A stretch of 64,000 nucleotides of DNA, taken from Massilia varians. GTDB taxonomy: Bacteria; Pseudomonadota; Gammaproteobacteria; Burkholderiales; Burkholderiaceae_D. The stretch spans positions 3,349,001 through 3,413,000 of the forward strand of contig NZ_AP026966.1 of the NCBI RefSeq assembly GCF_027923905.1. Reading direction: 5' to 3'. The notes under the pieces were generated by a model. The model ran no database searches. It was not told the origin of the DNA and saw nothing but the letters and a program-made list of their open reading frames with translations. Of the stretch, positions 54,953 to 63,044 are shown in pieces; the first letter of the stretch is position 1; the number at the start of each line of letters is the position of its first letter. Position numbers and translations under genes: made by a program.

Positions 54953-55594
54953 CTAGCGCTGCTCCCGCGCTTCGTCGAAGCTGCTGGTATCGGCTTCCAG
55001 CACCGGCAGGGCCAGGCCGAAATGCAGCGCCAGCAGGCGCAGGGCGAAGCCCGACGCGATCGCCGAGGTGGTGGCGATGCCGGCGGCCACGCCCAGTTCC
55101 AGCAAGCCGAGGTAGAGCACGCCGGTGGCGAACGACACGGTGGCGTACAGATCGCGCTGCAGCACCAGCGGCACCTGGTTGCACAGGACGTCACGCAGCA
55201 GGCCGCCGAACACGCCGGTGGCCATGCCCATCAGGATCACCACCACCCAATGGGCGCCGGTGGAAGCAGCGACGTCGCAGCCGATCACGGTGAACGCCAC
55301 CAGCCCGAGCGCGTCCAGCCACAGGAAGGCGGTCCTGAGGCGGTGCATGCGGCGCGCCAGCAGGGCCGCGGCGATCGCGGCGCCGACGGTGTAGGCCAGG
55401 TATTCGGGATGGGCGACCCAGCCGAGCGGATAGTGGCCGATGAGCAGGTCGCGGATGGTGCCTCCGCCCAGCGCGGTCACGGTGCCCACCACGCACAGGC
55501 CGAACAGGTCCATGCGGCGGCGCATGCCCATCAGGGCGCCCGATGCGGCTTCGGCCGCGATGGCGACCAGGTAGATCGTGTGGAGCAGGCTCAT
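54953..55594 (-). CDS. TRIC/UPF0126 family membrane channel (YicG-like)
   Basis: Inner-membrane protein of 213 residues with seven helices in two repeats, each with the glycine-rich kink: TALGGGTIRDLLIG and GVFGGLLRDVL. This is the bacterial trimeric intracellular cation channel family (UPF0126, E. coli YicG and YadS); physiological cargo in bacteria is unclear (cation or amino acid). The C-terminal 20 residues are hydrophilic. Its stop codon directly abuts the PBP start codon. Confidence 0.9.
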   Translation of the reverse strand: MSLLHTIYLVAIAAEAASGALMGMRRRMDLFGLCVVGTVTALGGGTIRDLLIGHYPLGWVAHPEYLAYTVGAAIAAALLARRMHRLRTAFLWLDALGLVAFTVIGCDVAASTGAHWVVVILMGMATGVFGGLLRDVLCNQVPLVLQRDLYATVSFATGVLYLGLLELGVAAGIATTSAIASGFALRLLALHFGLALPVLEADTSSFDEAREQR

Positions 55595-55714
55595 TCTCTG
55601 GGGTTGGGGACGGATGGAGGACGGACTCGGTGCGGGGCATGGTACGATGCGGCCATCGATGTGTCCAATGCATAATCTTTGCCATATCGATGCATCTTTA
55701 ACATAGGACCACGC

Positions 55715-56602
55715 TTGAACATCAAACAGCTGGAGCACCTCATCGCGGTCGCCGAGGCGCGCTCCTTCAGCCGCGCCGCGGAGCGCCTGTTCATCACCCA
55801 GCCGGCCCTGAGCCGCAGCATCCGGGCGCTCGAGGAAGACCTGGGCGCGCCGCTGTTCGACCGGATCGGCAAGCGCATCGAGCTCACGCCGCTGGGCAAC
55901 CACGTGCTCGAGCGCGCCGGCCGCCTGGTGCGCGACTCGGGCGAGCTGGCGCGCAGCGCCGACATCTTCCGCCAGGGCGGGGGCGGCGCGCTGCGCATCG
56001 GGATGGGTTCGGGGCCGGCCGCCATGCTGATGGCGCCGCTGCTGTGCCACATGGCCGAACGGCACCCGGGGGTCCGGCTCGGCATCACGCGCGGGGCCCT
56101 GGCGCTGCAGCTGGTGCAGCTGCGTGCCGGCCAGCTCGACGCCCTGGTGGCGGACGCGCGCAGCATCGCGCCGGCGCAAGACCTGCTGGTCGGCCCGCTC
56201 GGGGAGCTGCGCACCTGCTTCGCCTGCCGCCCGGGCCACCCGCTGCTGGAGCACGACACGCTCACGTTCGAGCAGCTGCTGGCCTATCCGGTCGCCTCGA
56301 CTCCCCTGTCCGACGAAGTGGCGCGCCTCCTGGTGGCCGCCTACGGACCGGCGGCCCTGCCGGAACGGATGGTAACCCTGCAGTGCGAGGACGTGGCCAG
56401 CCTGGTGGATGCGGTCGGCCGCTCGCAGGCCCTGTTCCTGGGGCTGGCGGCGGCGGCGCGCGCCGGCGGCCTGGCCGAACTGCCGCTGCGCCCGCGCCTC
56501 GATGCGCGGGCGCGCTTCGCCTGCGTGACCCTGGCGGGGCGCACCGAAGCGCCCTTGCTGCCGGCCTTCCGGGCCTTCGCGGCGGGCCTGTTGCGGGACT
56601 GA
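55715..56602 (+). CDS. LysR-type transcription regulator
   Basis: LysR-type regulator of 295 residues with HTH FSRAAERLFITQPALSRSIR and effector domain from about residue 88. The start is taken as TTG at 55715 (MNIKQLEHLIAVAEA), after a TAGGAC site; another TTG at 55679 would add 12 residues unlike the family. Divergent from the TRIC-PBP pair with a gap of about 120 bp, so it may control that pair; this is not proven. The region around 55671-55700 has TGCAT repeats (atgcat, tgcatc) that may be its operator. Confidence 0.85.
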   Translation: MNIKQLEHLIAVAEARSFSRAAERLFITQPALSRSIRALEEDLGAPLFDRIGKRIELTPLGNHVLERAGRLVRDSGELARSADIFRQGGGGALRIGMGSGPAAMLMAPLLCHMAERHPGVRLGITRGALALQLVQLRAGQLDALVADARSIAPAQDLLVGPLGELRTCFACRPGHPLLEHDTLTFEQLLAYPVASTPLSDEVARLLVAAYGPAALPERMVTLQCEDVASLVDAVGRSQALFLGLAAAARAGGLAELPLRPRLDARARFACVTLAGRTEAPLLPAFRAFAAGLLRD

Positions 56603-56643
56603 GGGGTGACAGCGCGTTGATTTTTCTGGGCATCAAGCTAAAA

Positions 56644-56659
56644 TGAACCAATTAGTTCA
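56644..56659 (+). promoter_or_regulatory. Palindrome upstream of the TetR gene
   Basis: TGAACCAATTAGTTCA, with 5-base arms TGAAC/GTTCA and an AATT centre, ending 14 bp before the TetR start. Typical size and position for a TetR autoregulatory operator. Confidence 0.6.
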
Positions 56660-56673
56660 GAATTGGAGCGGCA

Positions 56674-57306
56674 ATGCGGACCAAAAGCGCGGCAAAACGG
56701 CAGGCGATCCTGGATGCGGCGGCGGCCATCTTCCAGGAACAGGGTTTCGAGCGCACATCCATGGAAGACATCCGCAAGCGCGCCGATTTTTCCAAGGCCA
56801 CCCTGTACAGCTACTTCCCCTCGAAGGAAGAGCTGTTCATGGAGATCGTCATCGACGCCACCGATGCCCAGTTCCAGGCGACCCTCGACGCGCTCGGCCC
56901 GGGCGGCGAGGACATCGGGCAGGCCTTGATCAGCTTCGGCACGCGCTTCCTCACCCTGCTCTACCTGACGCCGGTGGCGGCGGTACGGCGGCTGGTGGTG
57001 TCCGAGGCCGGGCGCTCGGAGCTGGGCAGGAAGTGCTTCGAGATCGGACCGGTGCGCAGCATGGCGGTGGTGGCCGACTACCTCGAGGCCGCCATGGCGC
57101 AGGGCAAACTCAAGCGGGCCGACCCGCGCCTCGCGGCGCTGCAGCTCAAAGGCCTGCTCGAGGCCGAGTGGATCGCCCCCTTCATGTTCCAGACCCTGGA
57201 CGCGCCCCCGACCGAGGCGCTGGCCGCGTCGGTGGAACGCGCGGTGGCGGTGTTCATGGCCGCCTACGGACCGGTGCGCGCCGCCGGGAAGAAGAACAAG
57301 CCTTAG
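56674..57306 (+). CDS. TetR/AcrR-family repressor
   Basis: Repressor of 210 residues. HTH: ILDAAAAIFQEQGFERTSME followed by ADFSKATLYSYFPSKEELF (near residues 10-50), the TetR_N signature. The ligand domain resembles the AefR-type C-terminal domain. A palindrome ends 14 bp upstream of the ATG. The next gene follows 11 bp downstream on the same strand, and the FUSC efflux-like gene converges beyond it. Target probably includes its own promoter; effector unknown. Confidence 0.9.
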   Translation: MRTKSAAKRQAILDAAAAIFQEQGFERTSMEDIRKRADFSKATLYSYFPSKEELFMEIVIDATDAQFQATLDALGPGGEDIGQALISFGTRFLTLLYLTPVAAVRRLVVSEAGRSELGRKCFEIGPVRSMAVVADYLEAAMAQGKLKRADPRLAALQLKGLLEAEWIAPFMFQTLDAPPTEALAASVERAVAVFMAAYGPVRAAGKKNKP

Positions 57307-57317
57307 GAAAGCACAGC

Positions 57318-57716
57318 ATGGAAACCCAACAACTGTGGGTCGAGCCGGTCGGCGGCATCATCGTTGCGCGCATCCGCGGCGCCTGCACCGAAGCCCTGCT
57401 CGAGGAATGCCAGCGCCGCGTGATCTCCCTGGTGCAGGACACGCGCCAGGTGAAGGTCCTGTACGACTCGCTCGAGATGGACGTGCCGTCGGTCGACATC
57501 GCCCTGGTCCAGCAGAACCTGGAGTCGCGCGCCTGGGAGCGCTACGGCCCCCTGCCCTTGCGCCGCGCGATCCTGGTTGCGAACACCCGCATCGCCTACC
57601 TGGCCCGGATCGCCTTCGGCGAGCTGGGCGAAGGCAGCTACCGGGTGTTCTACAACGACCTGGCGGCGGCGCTGCGCTGGCTCGACGAGCCCCCGCAAAC
57701 CCCTCCTGAAGGCTAG
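57318..57716 (+). CDS. Small conserved hypothetical protein, possibly STAS-like
   Basis: Protein of 132 residues, no signal peptide or membrane segment. It begins METQQLWVEPVGGIIVARIR and has alternating strand/helix segments (KVLYDSLEMDVPSV, ILVANTRIAYLARIAFGEL) reminiscent of SpoIIAA/STAS folds, but no known motif allows a firm assignment. TAGGAAA lies 6 bp upstream of its ATG. It is 11 bp from the TetR gene and overlaps the end of the convergent FUSC gene by 4 bp. Probably co-transcribed with the TetR gene. Confidence 0.7.
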   Translation: METQQLWVEPVGGIIVARIRGACTEALLEECQRRVISLVQDTRQVKVLYDSLEMDVPSVDIALVQQNLESRAWERYGPLPLRRAILVANTRIAYLARIAFGELGEGSYRVFYNDLAAALRWLDEPPQTPPEG

Positions 57717-58801
57717 CGCGTCCGCTGCGGCGCCAGGCGGCGCAGCCAGGCGCCGGCGCCAGCGCGCAAGCGCGGGTTGTGCAGGCACCAGCCACCGGCC
57801 AGGCCGATCGCGCAGCCGAGCAGGGTGTCGAAGAAGCGCGCCTGCACCAGCGCGGCCGGCGCCGCATGGCCCAGCGTCGCGGCATCGGCCAGCAGGATCG
57901 TCAGCGGCGTGATGAGCACCGCGGCCAGCGCGTAGTGGCGCACCACCAGCATCTCGATCAGGAAGGTCAGCAGCGTCACCATCAGGGACACCGACCAGCC
58001 GGACAGCGGCAGCGACAGCAGGCCCCAGGCCAGGGCCACGCCGGCGCCGGTGCCGAGCACGCGCTGCAGCTGGCGGTTCCAGACCGCGCGCAGCGAGGCG
58101 CCCTGGATCACCGCCAGGCAGCTGACCGGCACCCAGTAGGGCTTGTCGAGCGCCAGGGCGTGCGCCGCCAGCAGCGAGACGCCGACCGCGGCGCCGATCA
58201 CGACCGCGTCCAGCACCATGTAGTCGAAGGCGAAGGCCGGCAGCGGCGGCTGCGGCGCCGGCGCATGGCGCCGCAGCATGAAGATGCTGTAGAAAAAGCC
58301 GACCGCGCAGGCCAGCAGGCTGCCGAAGCCGATCAGGCCGGCCATGCGCGGCAGGTCGGCCGCCGTGAGCGGGCTATAGGCGCCGATCGCGGCGGCCATC
58401 ACGAAGAACAGGCCGCCCGGCGGCCCGAGCGCGTAGATGCGCGATGTCGTCATTACCAGCACCGTGATCGCGACCAGGGCTGGCACGATCGCGGGCGGCC
58501 ACAGTCCGCTCACCATCCCGAGCGTATAGCAGGCCAGCATGGCGAAGGCGCAGGCCAGCAGCGCCACCATGCGCCGCGCCAGCGAGGTGGCAGGCAGGTA
58601 CAGGAACACCAGGCCGCCCAGCGAGGCCACCAGGCCGTCGCCGATGCGGCCGAGCGCAGCCGCGGCCACCAGCGGCAGCCCGGAGGACAGCGCCGCGGCC
58701 AGGGGCATCTGCCAGGCGCGGTCGCTGGCCTGGATGGTGGTCAGCTGGCGCAGCTCTTCGGACAGGAAGGCCCGCACCCGCTGCCGGCGTGCGTCGGGCA
58801 T
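57713..58801 (-). CDS. FUSC-family membrane protein
   Basis: Inner-membrane protein of 362 residues with two sets of about five helices, the FUSC/AaeB-like aromatic-acid exporter fold, but without the large cytoplasmic domain of AaeB. The conserved second-half segment is LDKPYWVPVSCLAVIQGASLRAVWNRQLQRVLGT. Start at 58801 taken because it begins just after the DoxX stop (7 bp); a longer frame overlaps DoxX. With DoxX and the dioxygenase it may protect from aromatic or quinone-like compounds. Substrate unknown. Confidence 0.82.
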   Translation of the reverse strand: MPDARRQRVRAFLSEELRQLTTIQASDRAWQMPLAAALSSGLPLVAAAALGRIGDGLVASLGGLVFLYLPATSLARRMVALLACAFAMLACYTLGMVSGLWPPAIVPALVAITVLVMTTSRIYALGPPGGLFFVMAAAIGAYSPLTAADLPRMAGLIGFGSLLACAVGFFYSIFMLRRHAPAPQPPLPAFAFDYMVLDAVVIGAAVGVSLLAAHALALDKPYWVPVSCLAVIQGASLRAVWNRQLQRVLGTGAGVALAWGLLSLPLSGWSVSLMVTLLTFLIEMLVVRHYALAAVLITPLTILLADAATLGHAAPAALVQARFFDTLLGCAIGLAGGWCLHNPRLRAGAGAWLRRLAPQRTR

Positions 58802-58808
58802 GGGCCGC

Positions 58809-59237
58809 TCAGTTGAAGCGTCCTGCCGTGCCGCCCAGGCTGTAGCGGCCGGCGCCCAGCAGCGCAACGGCCAGCGCCGCGGCGATGAACATGCCCTGCA
58901 GCTCGAGCGCCCAGCCGCCGGTCTCGTTGAGCGTGAAGAACTGCGCGGTATGGGCCAGCAGGATCGCCACGATCATGTTGATCACCACCACCAGCGCGGC
59001 GGCGCGGGTGAACAGTCCGACCAGGATCAGGAGCGGCGCCACCACTTCGCCGATGTAGACGCCATAGGCGAAGACCGCCGGCAGGCCGGCGCCCTGCACC
59101 ATGCCGACGATCGGGCCGATCCCGCCGGCCAGCTTGGAAAAGCCATGGAACAGCAGGATGAGCGCGAGCGCCGCGCGCAGCAGCAGCTTGCCTTCGTCGT
59201 CCATGCTGCGGGGTCCGACAACATTTGCGGTTTGCAT
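58809..59237 (-). CDS. DoxX family membrane protein
   Basis: Four-helix inner-membrane protein of 142 residues. DoxX landmark LLRAALALILLFHGFSKLAGGIG comes near residue 20, followed by GVYIGEVVAPLLILVGLFTR. DoxX proteins are thought to act in redox or thiol stress and in aromatic catabolism clusters. The ATG at 59237 follows GGAAGGAG. Between the dioxygenase and FUSC genes in one minus-strand row. Confidence 0.88.
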   Translation of the reverse strand: MQTANVVGPRSMDDEGKLLLRAALALILLFHGFSKLAGGIGPIVGMVQGAGLPAVFAYGVYIGEVVAPLLILVGLFTRAAALVVVINMIVAILLAHTAQFFTLNETGGWALELQGMFIAAALAVALLGAGRYSLGGTAGRFN

Positions 59238-59308
59238 GATCACTCCTTCCGGATGAGTAGTATTGACATCATCGCGCGTCGCCAGCTTGGCGGGCGCACC
59301 GTTCGCGT

Positions 59309-60094
59309 TCATTCGAAGGCGTAGGCGTCCATCGCCAGCACGCCGTGTTCGACGCTGGCGTGCAGGCGCGTGGCGCGCGCCTGCGGGCCTGCGGCGCCCA
59401 TGGCGACGAACAGGGGCAGCAGGTGCTCGTCGGTCGGGTGGTTGCGCACCGCGTGCGGGGCGCGCGAGCGGTAGTCGAGCAGCTCGGCCTGCTCGCCGTT
59501 CTCGAGCGAGGCCTGCATCCAGCGGGCGAAGTCTTCCACCCACGCGGGCGCCGGCGCCTCGACCGCCTGGCCCCGGTACTCGTGCAGGTTATGGGTCAGC
59601 GAACCCGAGGCCAGCACCAGCACGCCTTCGTCACGCAGCGCGCCCAGGGCCTGGCCGATGCGCAGGTGGGCGGCGGGATCGCCGTCGCGCAGGATCGAAA
59701 GCTGGGTGACCGGCACGTCGGCCTCGGGATACATCAGGCGCAGCGGCACCCAGGCGCCGTGGTCGAGCCCGCGCGCCGGGCTGCGCCCGGCCTCGATGCC
59801 GGCTTGTGCGAGCAGCGCCCAAGCGCGTTCGGCCAACTCCGGCGCGCCCGGCGCCGGATACTGGATCTCGAACAGGGCGCGCGGAAAGCCGCCGAAGTCG
59901 TGGATGGTGGCGGGCTGCCGGGCCAGGCTCACGGCCGGGACGCCAACGGTCTCCCAGTGCGCCGACACGGCCAGCACCGCGCGCGGCCGCGGCAGCGTCG
60001 CGCCCAGCTTCTCGAGGAAACGGCGGGCCGGGCTGTCCTGCAGCGCCAGCATGGGCGAACCGTGGGAAATGAACAGTGCGGGAAGGCGGGTCAT
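59309..60094 (-). CDS. LigB/DODA-family extradiol dioxygenase
   Basis: Zinc- or iron-dependent dioxygenase of 261 residues related to 4,5-DOPA extradiol dioxygenase (YgiD). Metal and catalytic histidines are seen in LFISHGSPML, VSAHWETVG, TIHDFGGFP and SLTHNLHEY, with NHPTDEHLLPLFVAMGA near the end. The ATG at 60094 follows GAGGAGAGAC; an ATG at 60121 is possible. Probably controlled by the LysR gene 100 bp upstream, which is frameshifted. Ring-cleavage substrate unknown. Confidence 0.88.
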   Translation of the reverse strand: MTRLPALFISHGSPMLALQDSPARRFLEKLGATLPRPRAVLAVSAHWETVGVPAVSLARQPATIHDFGGFPRALFEIQYPAPGAPELAERAWALLAQAGIEAGRSPARGLDHGAWVPLRLMYPEADVPVTQLSILRDGDPAAHLRIGQALGALRDEGVLVLASGSLTHNLHEYRGQAVEAPAPAWVEDFARWMQASLENGEQAELLDYRSRAPHAVRNHPTDEHLLPLFVAMGAAGPQARATRLHASVEHGVLAMDAYAFE

Positions 60095-60193
60095 GGCGTC
60101 TCTCCTCATGAAAGACCTCATTGTATTGTCTTGCCCCGCCCCGATAAATAGCTCTACAAGGATATAACTATTCCATTAAACGAAACAATCGTT

Positions 60194-61097
60194 TCAGTCG
60201 CGCCAGGGCGGTTCCGCAAAGGCCTCGACCAGGAAATCGACGAGCGCCCGCACCTTCGGCGCCAGGAATTTACGGGGAAGGATAGACCGCATGGATGCCC
60301 AGCGCGATCGAGCGCCAGCCCGGCATCACTTCCACCAGAGCGCCCTCGGCCAGGTCGGCGCCGACCATGAAGCTGGGCTGGAGGATGATGCCCTGGCCGG
60401 CCAGGGCGGCGGCGCGGCAGGTGTCGCCATTGTTGGCGCGCATGCGCGGCTGCACCTTCACCGCCTCCTCGCCGCCGGGGCCGGAAAAGCTCCAGGTGTC
60501 GCCGGCCGCGAACAGGCTGTAGCCGATCACGGCATGGCGCGCCAGCTCGGCCGGGCGTGCCGGGGCGCCGTGGGCGGCCAGGTAGGCCGGCGCGGCGCAG
60601 GCCACCAGCCGGGTCGAGGCGAGCGGCCGGCTCACCAGCGAGGACGCGGACAGCTGGCCGATGCGCACGGCCAGGTCGTAACCCTCGTCCACCAGGTCGG
60701 CCACCCGGTCCGACAGGGTGATGTCGAGTTCCAGCCCGGGATGGCGCTCGAGCAGGCGCGGCCACAGCGGCGCCAGGTGCAGCAGGCCGAAACTGAGCGG
60801 CACGTTGGCCCGGACCACGCCCTGGGCCGTGCTGTTGCCGGAGCCAAGTTCGGCTTCCGCTTCCTCGAGCCGGTCCAGCAGTTCGCGGCAGCGCGCGTGG
60901 AACAGCTCGCCTTCCGCGGTGCTCGACAAGCGGCGCGTGGTCCGGTGCAGCAGGCGCACGCCGAGCCGTTCCTCGAGCTCGGCCACGTGGCGCGACACCG
61001 CCGCCTTCGACATGCCGAGCCTTCCTGCCGCCGCCGTGAAGCCGCCCGCCTCCACCACGGCCGCGAACACCCGCATTTCCTCGAACCGGTCGGTCAT
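60194..61097 (-). pseudogene. LysR-type regulator with a C-terminal frameshift
   Basis: LysR regulator whose open frame runs from 61097 to 60270 (275 residues) and stops after GIHAVYPSP. Removing one base in the run of four C on the minus strand (60274-60277) continues the usual LysR ending: YPSRKFLAPKVRALVDFLVE, then AFAEPPWRD and a stop at 60194. HTH (FTAAAGRLGMSKAAVSRHVA) and nearly all of the effector domain are intact. Either a true 1-bp insertion, removing the last helix, or a sequencing error in a homopolymer. Sits upstream of the dioxygenase, DoxX and FUSC genes as their likely regulator. Confidence 0.8.
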
Positions 61098-61199
61098 TCA
61101 TTCATCCTCGTTTGCCATGATGAGCGCGATTCTACCCCCGGATCTCGCCGGCCCCGGCGGGATCTGCCACAATGGGCGGACACACGGGAGCCGCACGCC

Positions 61200-61574
61200 A
61201 TGTATCACCCACTGAACCGCCAATCGATCGCCACCCTGGTCAGGGATTTTTATGCCGATGTCCGGCGCGACAGCCTGTTGCAGCCGGTATTCGACGGCGC
61301 CATCGGCGCCGGCTGGGAAGCTCACCTCGAACGCATGGTCGACTTCTGGTGCTCGGTGATGCTCTCCAGCAGCGAGTTCAAGGGCAATGTGTACGGCAAG
61401 CACATGGCCCTGCAAGGGATCGAGGCCGAGCACTTCCGCCGCTGGCTCGGCCGGTTCGAGGCGCATGCGCGGCGCCTGTTCGAGCCGGACACCGCCGGCG
61501 CCTTCCTGGCGGCGGCGCGGCGCATCGCCGCCAGCCTCCAGTACGGGTATTTCGGCCGCGTCGAGGTGGCCTGA
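61200..61574 (+). CDS. Group III truncated haemoglobin
   Basis: Haem protein of 124 residues, family of group III truncated globins. Short helices with IATLVRDFYADVRRDSLLQPVF, the FWCSVMLSSSEFKGN segment, and the proximal His in YGKHMALQGI. Such globins are linked to NO or O2 chemistry at low oxygen. It is followed 10 bp later by a DUF1971 gene, a combination that supports an NO/nitrite stress role. Confidence 0.9.
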   Translation: MYHPLNRQSIATLVRDFYADVRRDSLLQPVFDGAIGAGWEAHLERMVDFWCSVMLSSSEFKGNVYGKHMALQGIEAEHFRRWLGRFEAHARRLFEPDTAGAFLAAARRIAASLQYGYFGRVEVA

Positions 61575-61584
61575 GGAGAACACC

Positions 61585-61860
61585 ATGAAAGACCTGCCCG
61601 CCGGGCTGGAACACTACAAGAGCACGCCCGTGTTCGACCAGGACAGCGTGCCGGCCGGACTGCGGCGTGCGCACAGCACGGCTGCCGGGGTCTGGGGCCG
61701 CATCGTCGTTCACGCGGGCAGCCTGCGCTACGTGATCGAGGCGCCCGACACGGAACAGCACCTGCTGGCGCCGGGGAAGCCCGGCATCGTCGAGCCAGGC
61801 GTGCCGCACCACGTCGCGACCGAGGGACCGGTGCGGTTCTGCGTCGAGTTCTACCGCTAG
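61585..61860 (+). CDS. DUF1971 (YeaR/TehB-N-like) cupin protein
   Basis: Small beta-rich protein of 91 residues. It begins LPAGLEHYKSTPVFDQDSVP, followed by RAHSTAAGVWGRIVVHAG, the DUF1971 signature found in E. coli YeaR (nitrate-induced) and at the N-terminus of some TehB proteins. GAGGAG precedes the ATG. Co-transcribed with the truncated haemoglobin gene. Function unproven; context suggests nitrosative or tellurite-type stress. Confidence 0.88.
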   Translation: MKDLPAGLEHYKSTPVFDQDSVPAGLRRAHSTAAGVWGRIVVHAGSLRYVIEAPDTEQHLLAPGKPGIVEPGVPHHVATEGPVRFCVEFYR

Positions 61861-61963
61861 CTTGCCGGGCGGCGGCGCTACAGCGCACGCGATTCGCATT
61901 GCATCGCGGCCCGGGTTTCGGTATGTTCAATCCTGTCCGCGACCACGACGAAAGGCACGCATC

Positions 61964-62458
61964 ATGTTCCTCGAACGCGTCTGTATCGCCACCGATGGGT
62001 CGGACCTGGCCGTCCGCGCCGCCCAGATGGGCGCCCTGCTGGCGCGCTCCGGCGCCGGACGCATCGTCGCGGTCGCGGTGGCGCAACCGCATTTCCACCT
62101 GCCGGAGAGCGGCGCCGCCGCACCAGGCAGCCAGGCCGTGCAGGCGGAGTTCGCCCGCGCCCGCCAGGCCGCCCAGGCCCACGTCGACACGGTGCTGGAG
62201 ATCGCCCGCCAGGCCGGCGTCAGCTGCGACGCCGAGACGCCGCTGGCCTCGGCGCCCGGCCCCGACATCGTCCGGCTGGCGGAAGAACATGGATGCGACC
62301 TCATCGTGATGGGCACGCACGGACCGAACGACGCCAACCGCCGCCTGATGGGCAGCGTGGCGCAGTACGTGCTGGCCAATTCCGCCATTCCCGTGCTCCT
62401 GTTGCGCGACCCGCGCGAAGCCTCGCAGCCCGACTTCATCGAGGGTGTCGCGTCCTGA
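61964..62458 (+). CDS. Universal stress protein (UspA family)
   Basis: Single UspA domain, 164 residues. Starts FLERVCIATDGSDLAVRAAQ; the ATP-binding-type ending G-2X-G-9X-G-S/T is represented by VMGTHGPNDANRRLMGSVAQ, so the spacing is kept though Asn replaces some usual residues. Plus strand, 103 bp after the DUF1971 gene; convergent with a second UspA gene. Stress or low-oxygen role likely. Confidence 0.92.
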   Translation: MFLERVCIATDGSDLAVRAAQMGALLARSGAGRIVAVAVAQPHFHLPESGAAAPGSQAVQAEFARARQAAQAHVDTVLEIARQAGVSCDAETPLASAPGPDIVRLAEEHGCDLIVMGTHGPNDANRRLMGSVAQYVLANSAIPVLLLRDPREASQPDFIEGVAS

Positions 62459-62488
62459 ACCGGAGCATGGAATCCTGCGGCCGGCGAT

Positions 62489-62962
62489 TCAGTGCGCCTG
62501 CTCCTGCGCCCCGTGCGCGGCCGGACGCAGCACCATGACCGGCACCGGCGCGCCGGCCAGCACCGCCTGGGTCACGCTGCCGGCCAGCAGCCGGCTCAGG
62601 CCGCGCCGCCCGTGCGAGCCCATCACGATCAGGTCGCACTGCTGCTCGCGCGCGGTGTCGACGATCGCCTCGGCCGGGTCGAGCGCGCTGCAGGTGAGCG
62701 CCGTGGCCTGCACGCCGGCAGTGCGGCAGCGCGCCACGATCGCATCGACATAGCGCTGGGCGTGTTCCAGCAGGACGTCGATCTGCAGGCCCGGATCGTA
62801 GGCCATGGCGCCTTCGAGCGACTGGAAGGTGGGTTCGGGAACGGCGACGGACAAGGCCACGATCTCGCTGCCTTCGCGGCCGTGCACGAACTCGATGGCG
62901 GCATCGACCGCCGCCTCGGAAACGGGAGACCCGTCGGTGGGGACCAGGATACGTCGGTACAT
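62489..62962 (-). CDS. Universal stress protein (UspA family)
   Basis: Second UspA protein, 157 residues: MYRRILVPTDGSPVSEAAVD and the nucleotide-binding end VMGSHGRRGLSRLLAGSVTQ, which matches the ATP-binding consensus well. Convergent with the UspA gene at 61964. An FNR-like box lies 66 bp upstream of its start, suggesting induction at low oxygen. The PFK gene precedes it on the same strand. Confidence 0.94.
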   Translation of the reverse strand: MYRRILVPTDGSPVSEAAVDAAIEFVHGREGSEIVALSVAVPEPTFQSLEGAMAYDPGLQIDVLLEHAQRYVDAIVARCRTAGVQATALTCSALDPAEAIVDTAREQQCDLIVMGSHGRRGLSRLLAGSVTQAVLAGAPVPVMVLRPAAHGAQEQAH

Positions 62963-63028
62963 GGCAAGCTCCTGATAGGAATGGTCGAACGGTAGAGGCC
63001 AGTCTGTCCTTGCAGATGCTAAAAATCT

Positions 63029-63042
63029 TTGACCTGGATCAA
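63029..63042 (-). promoter_or_regulatory. FNR/ANR-like box upstream of the uspA gene
   Basis: TTGACCTGGATCAA, matching TTGAY-N4-RTCAA. It is centred about 73 bp before the UspA start codon (62962) and lies 2 bp beyond the PFK stop, a suitable place for an activator site of the UspA promoter. Confidence 0.65.
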
Positions 63043-63044
63043 AA

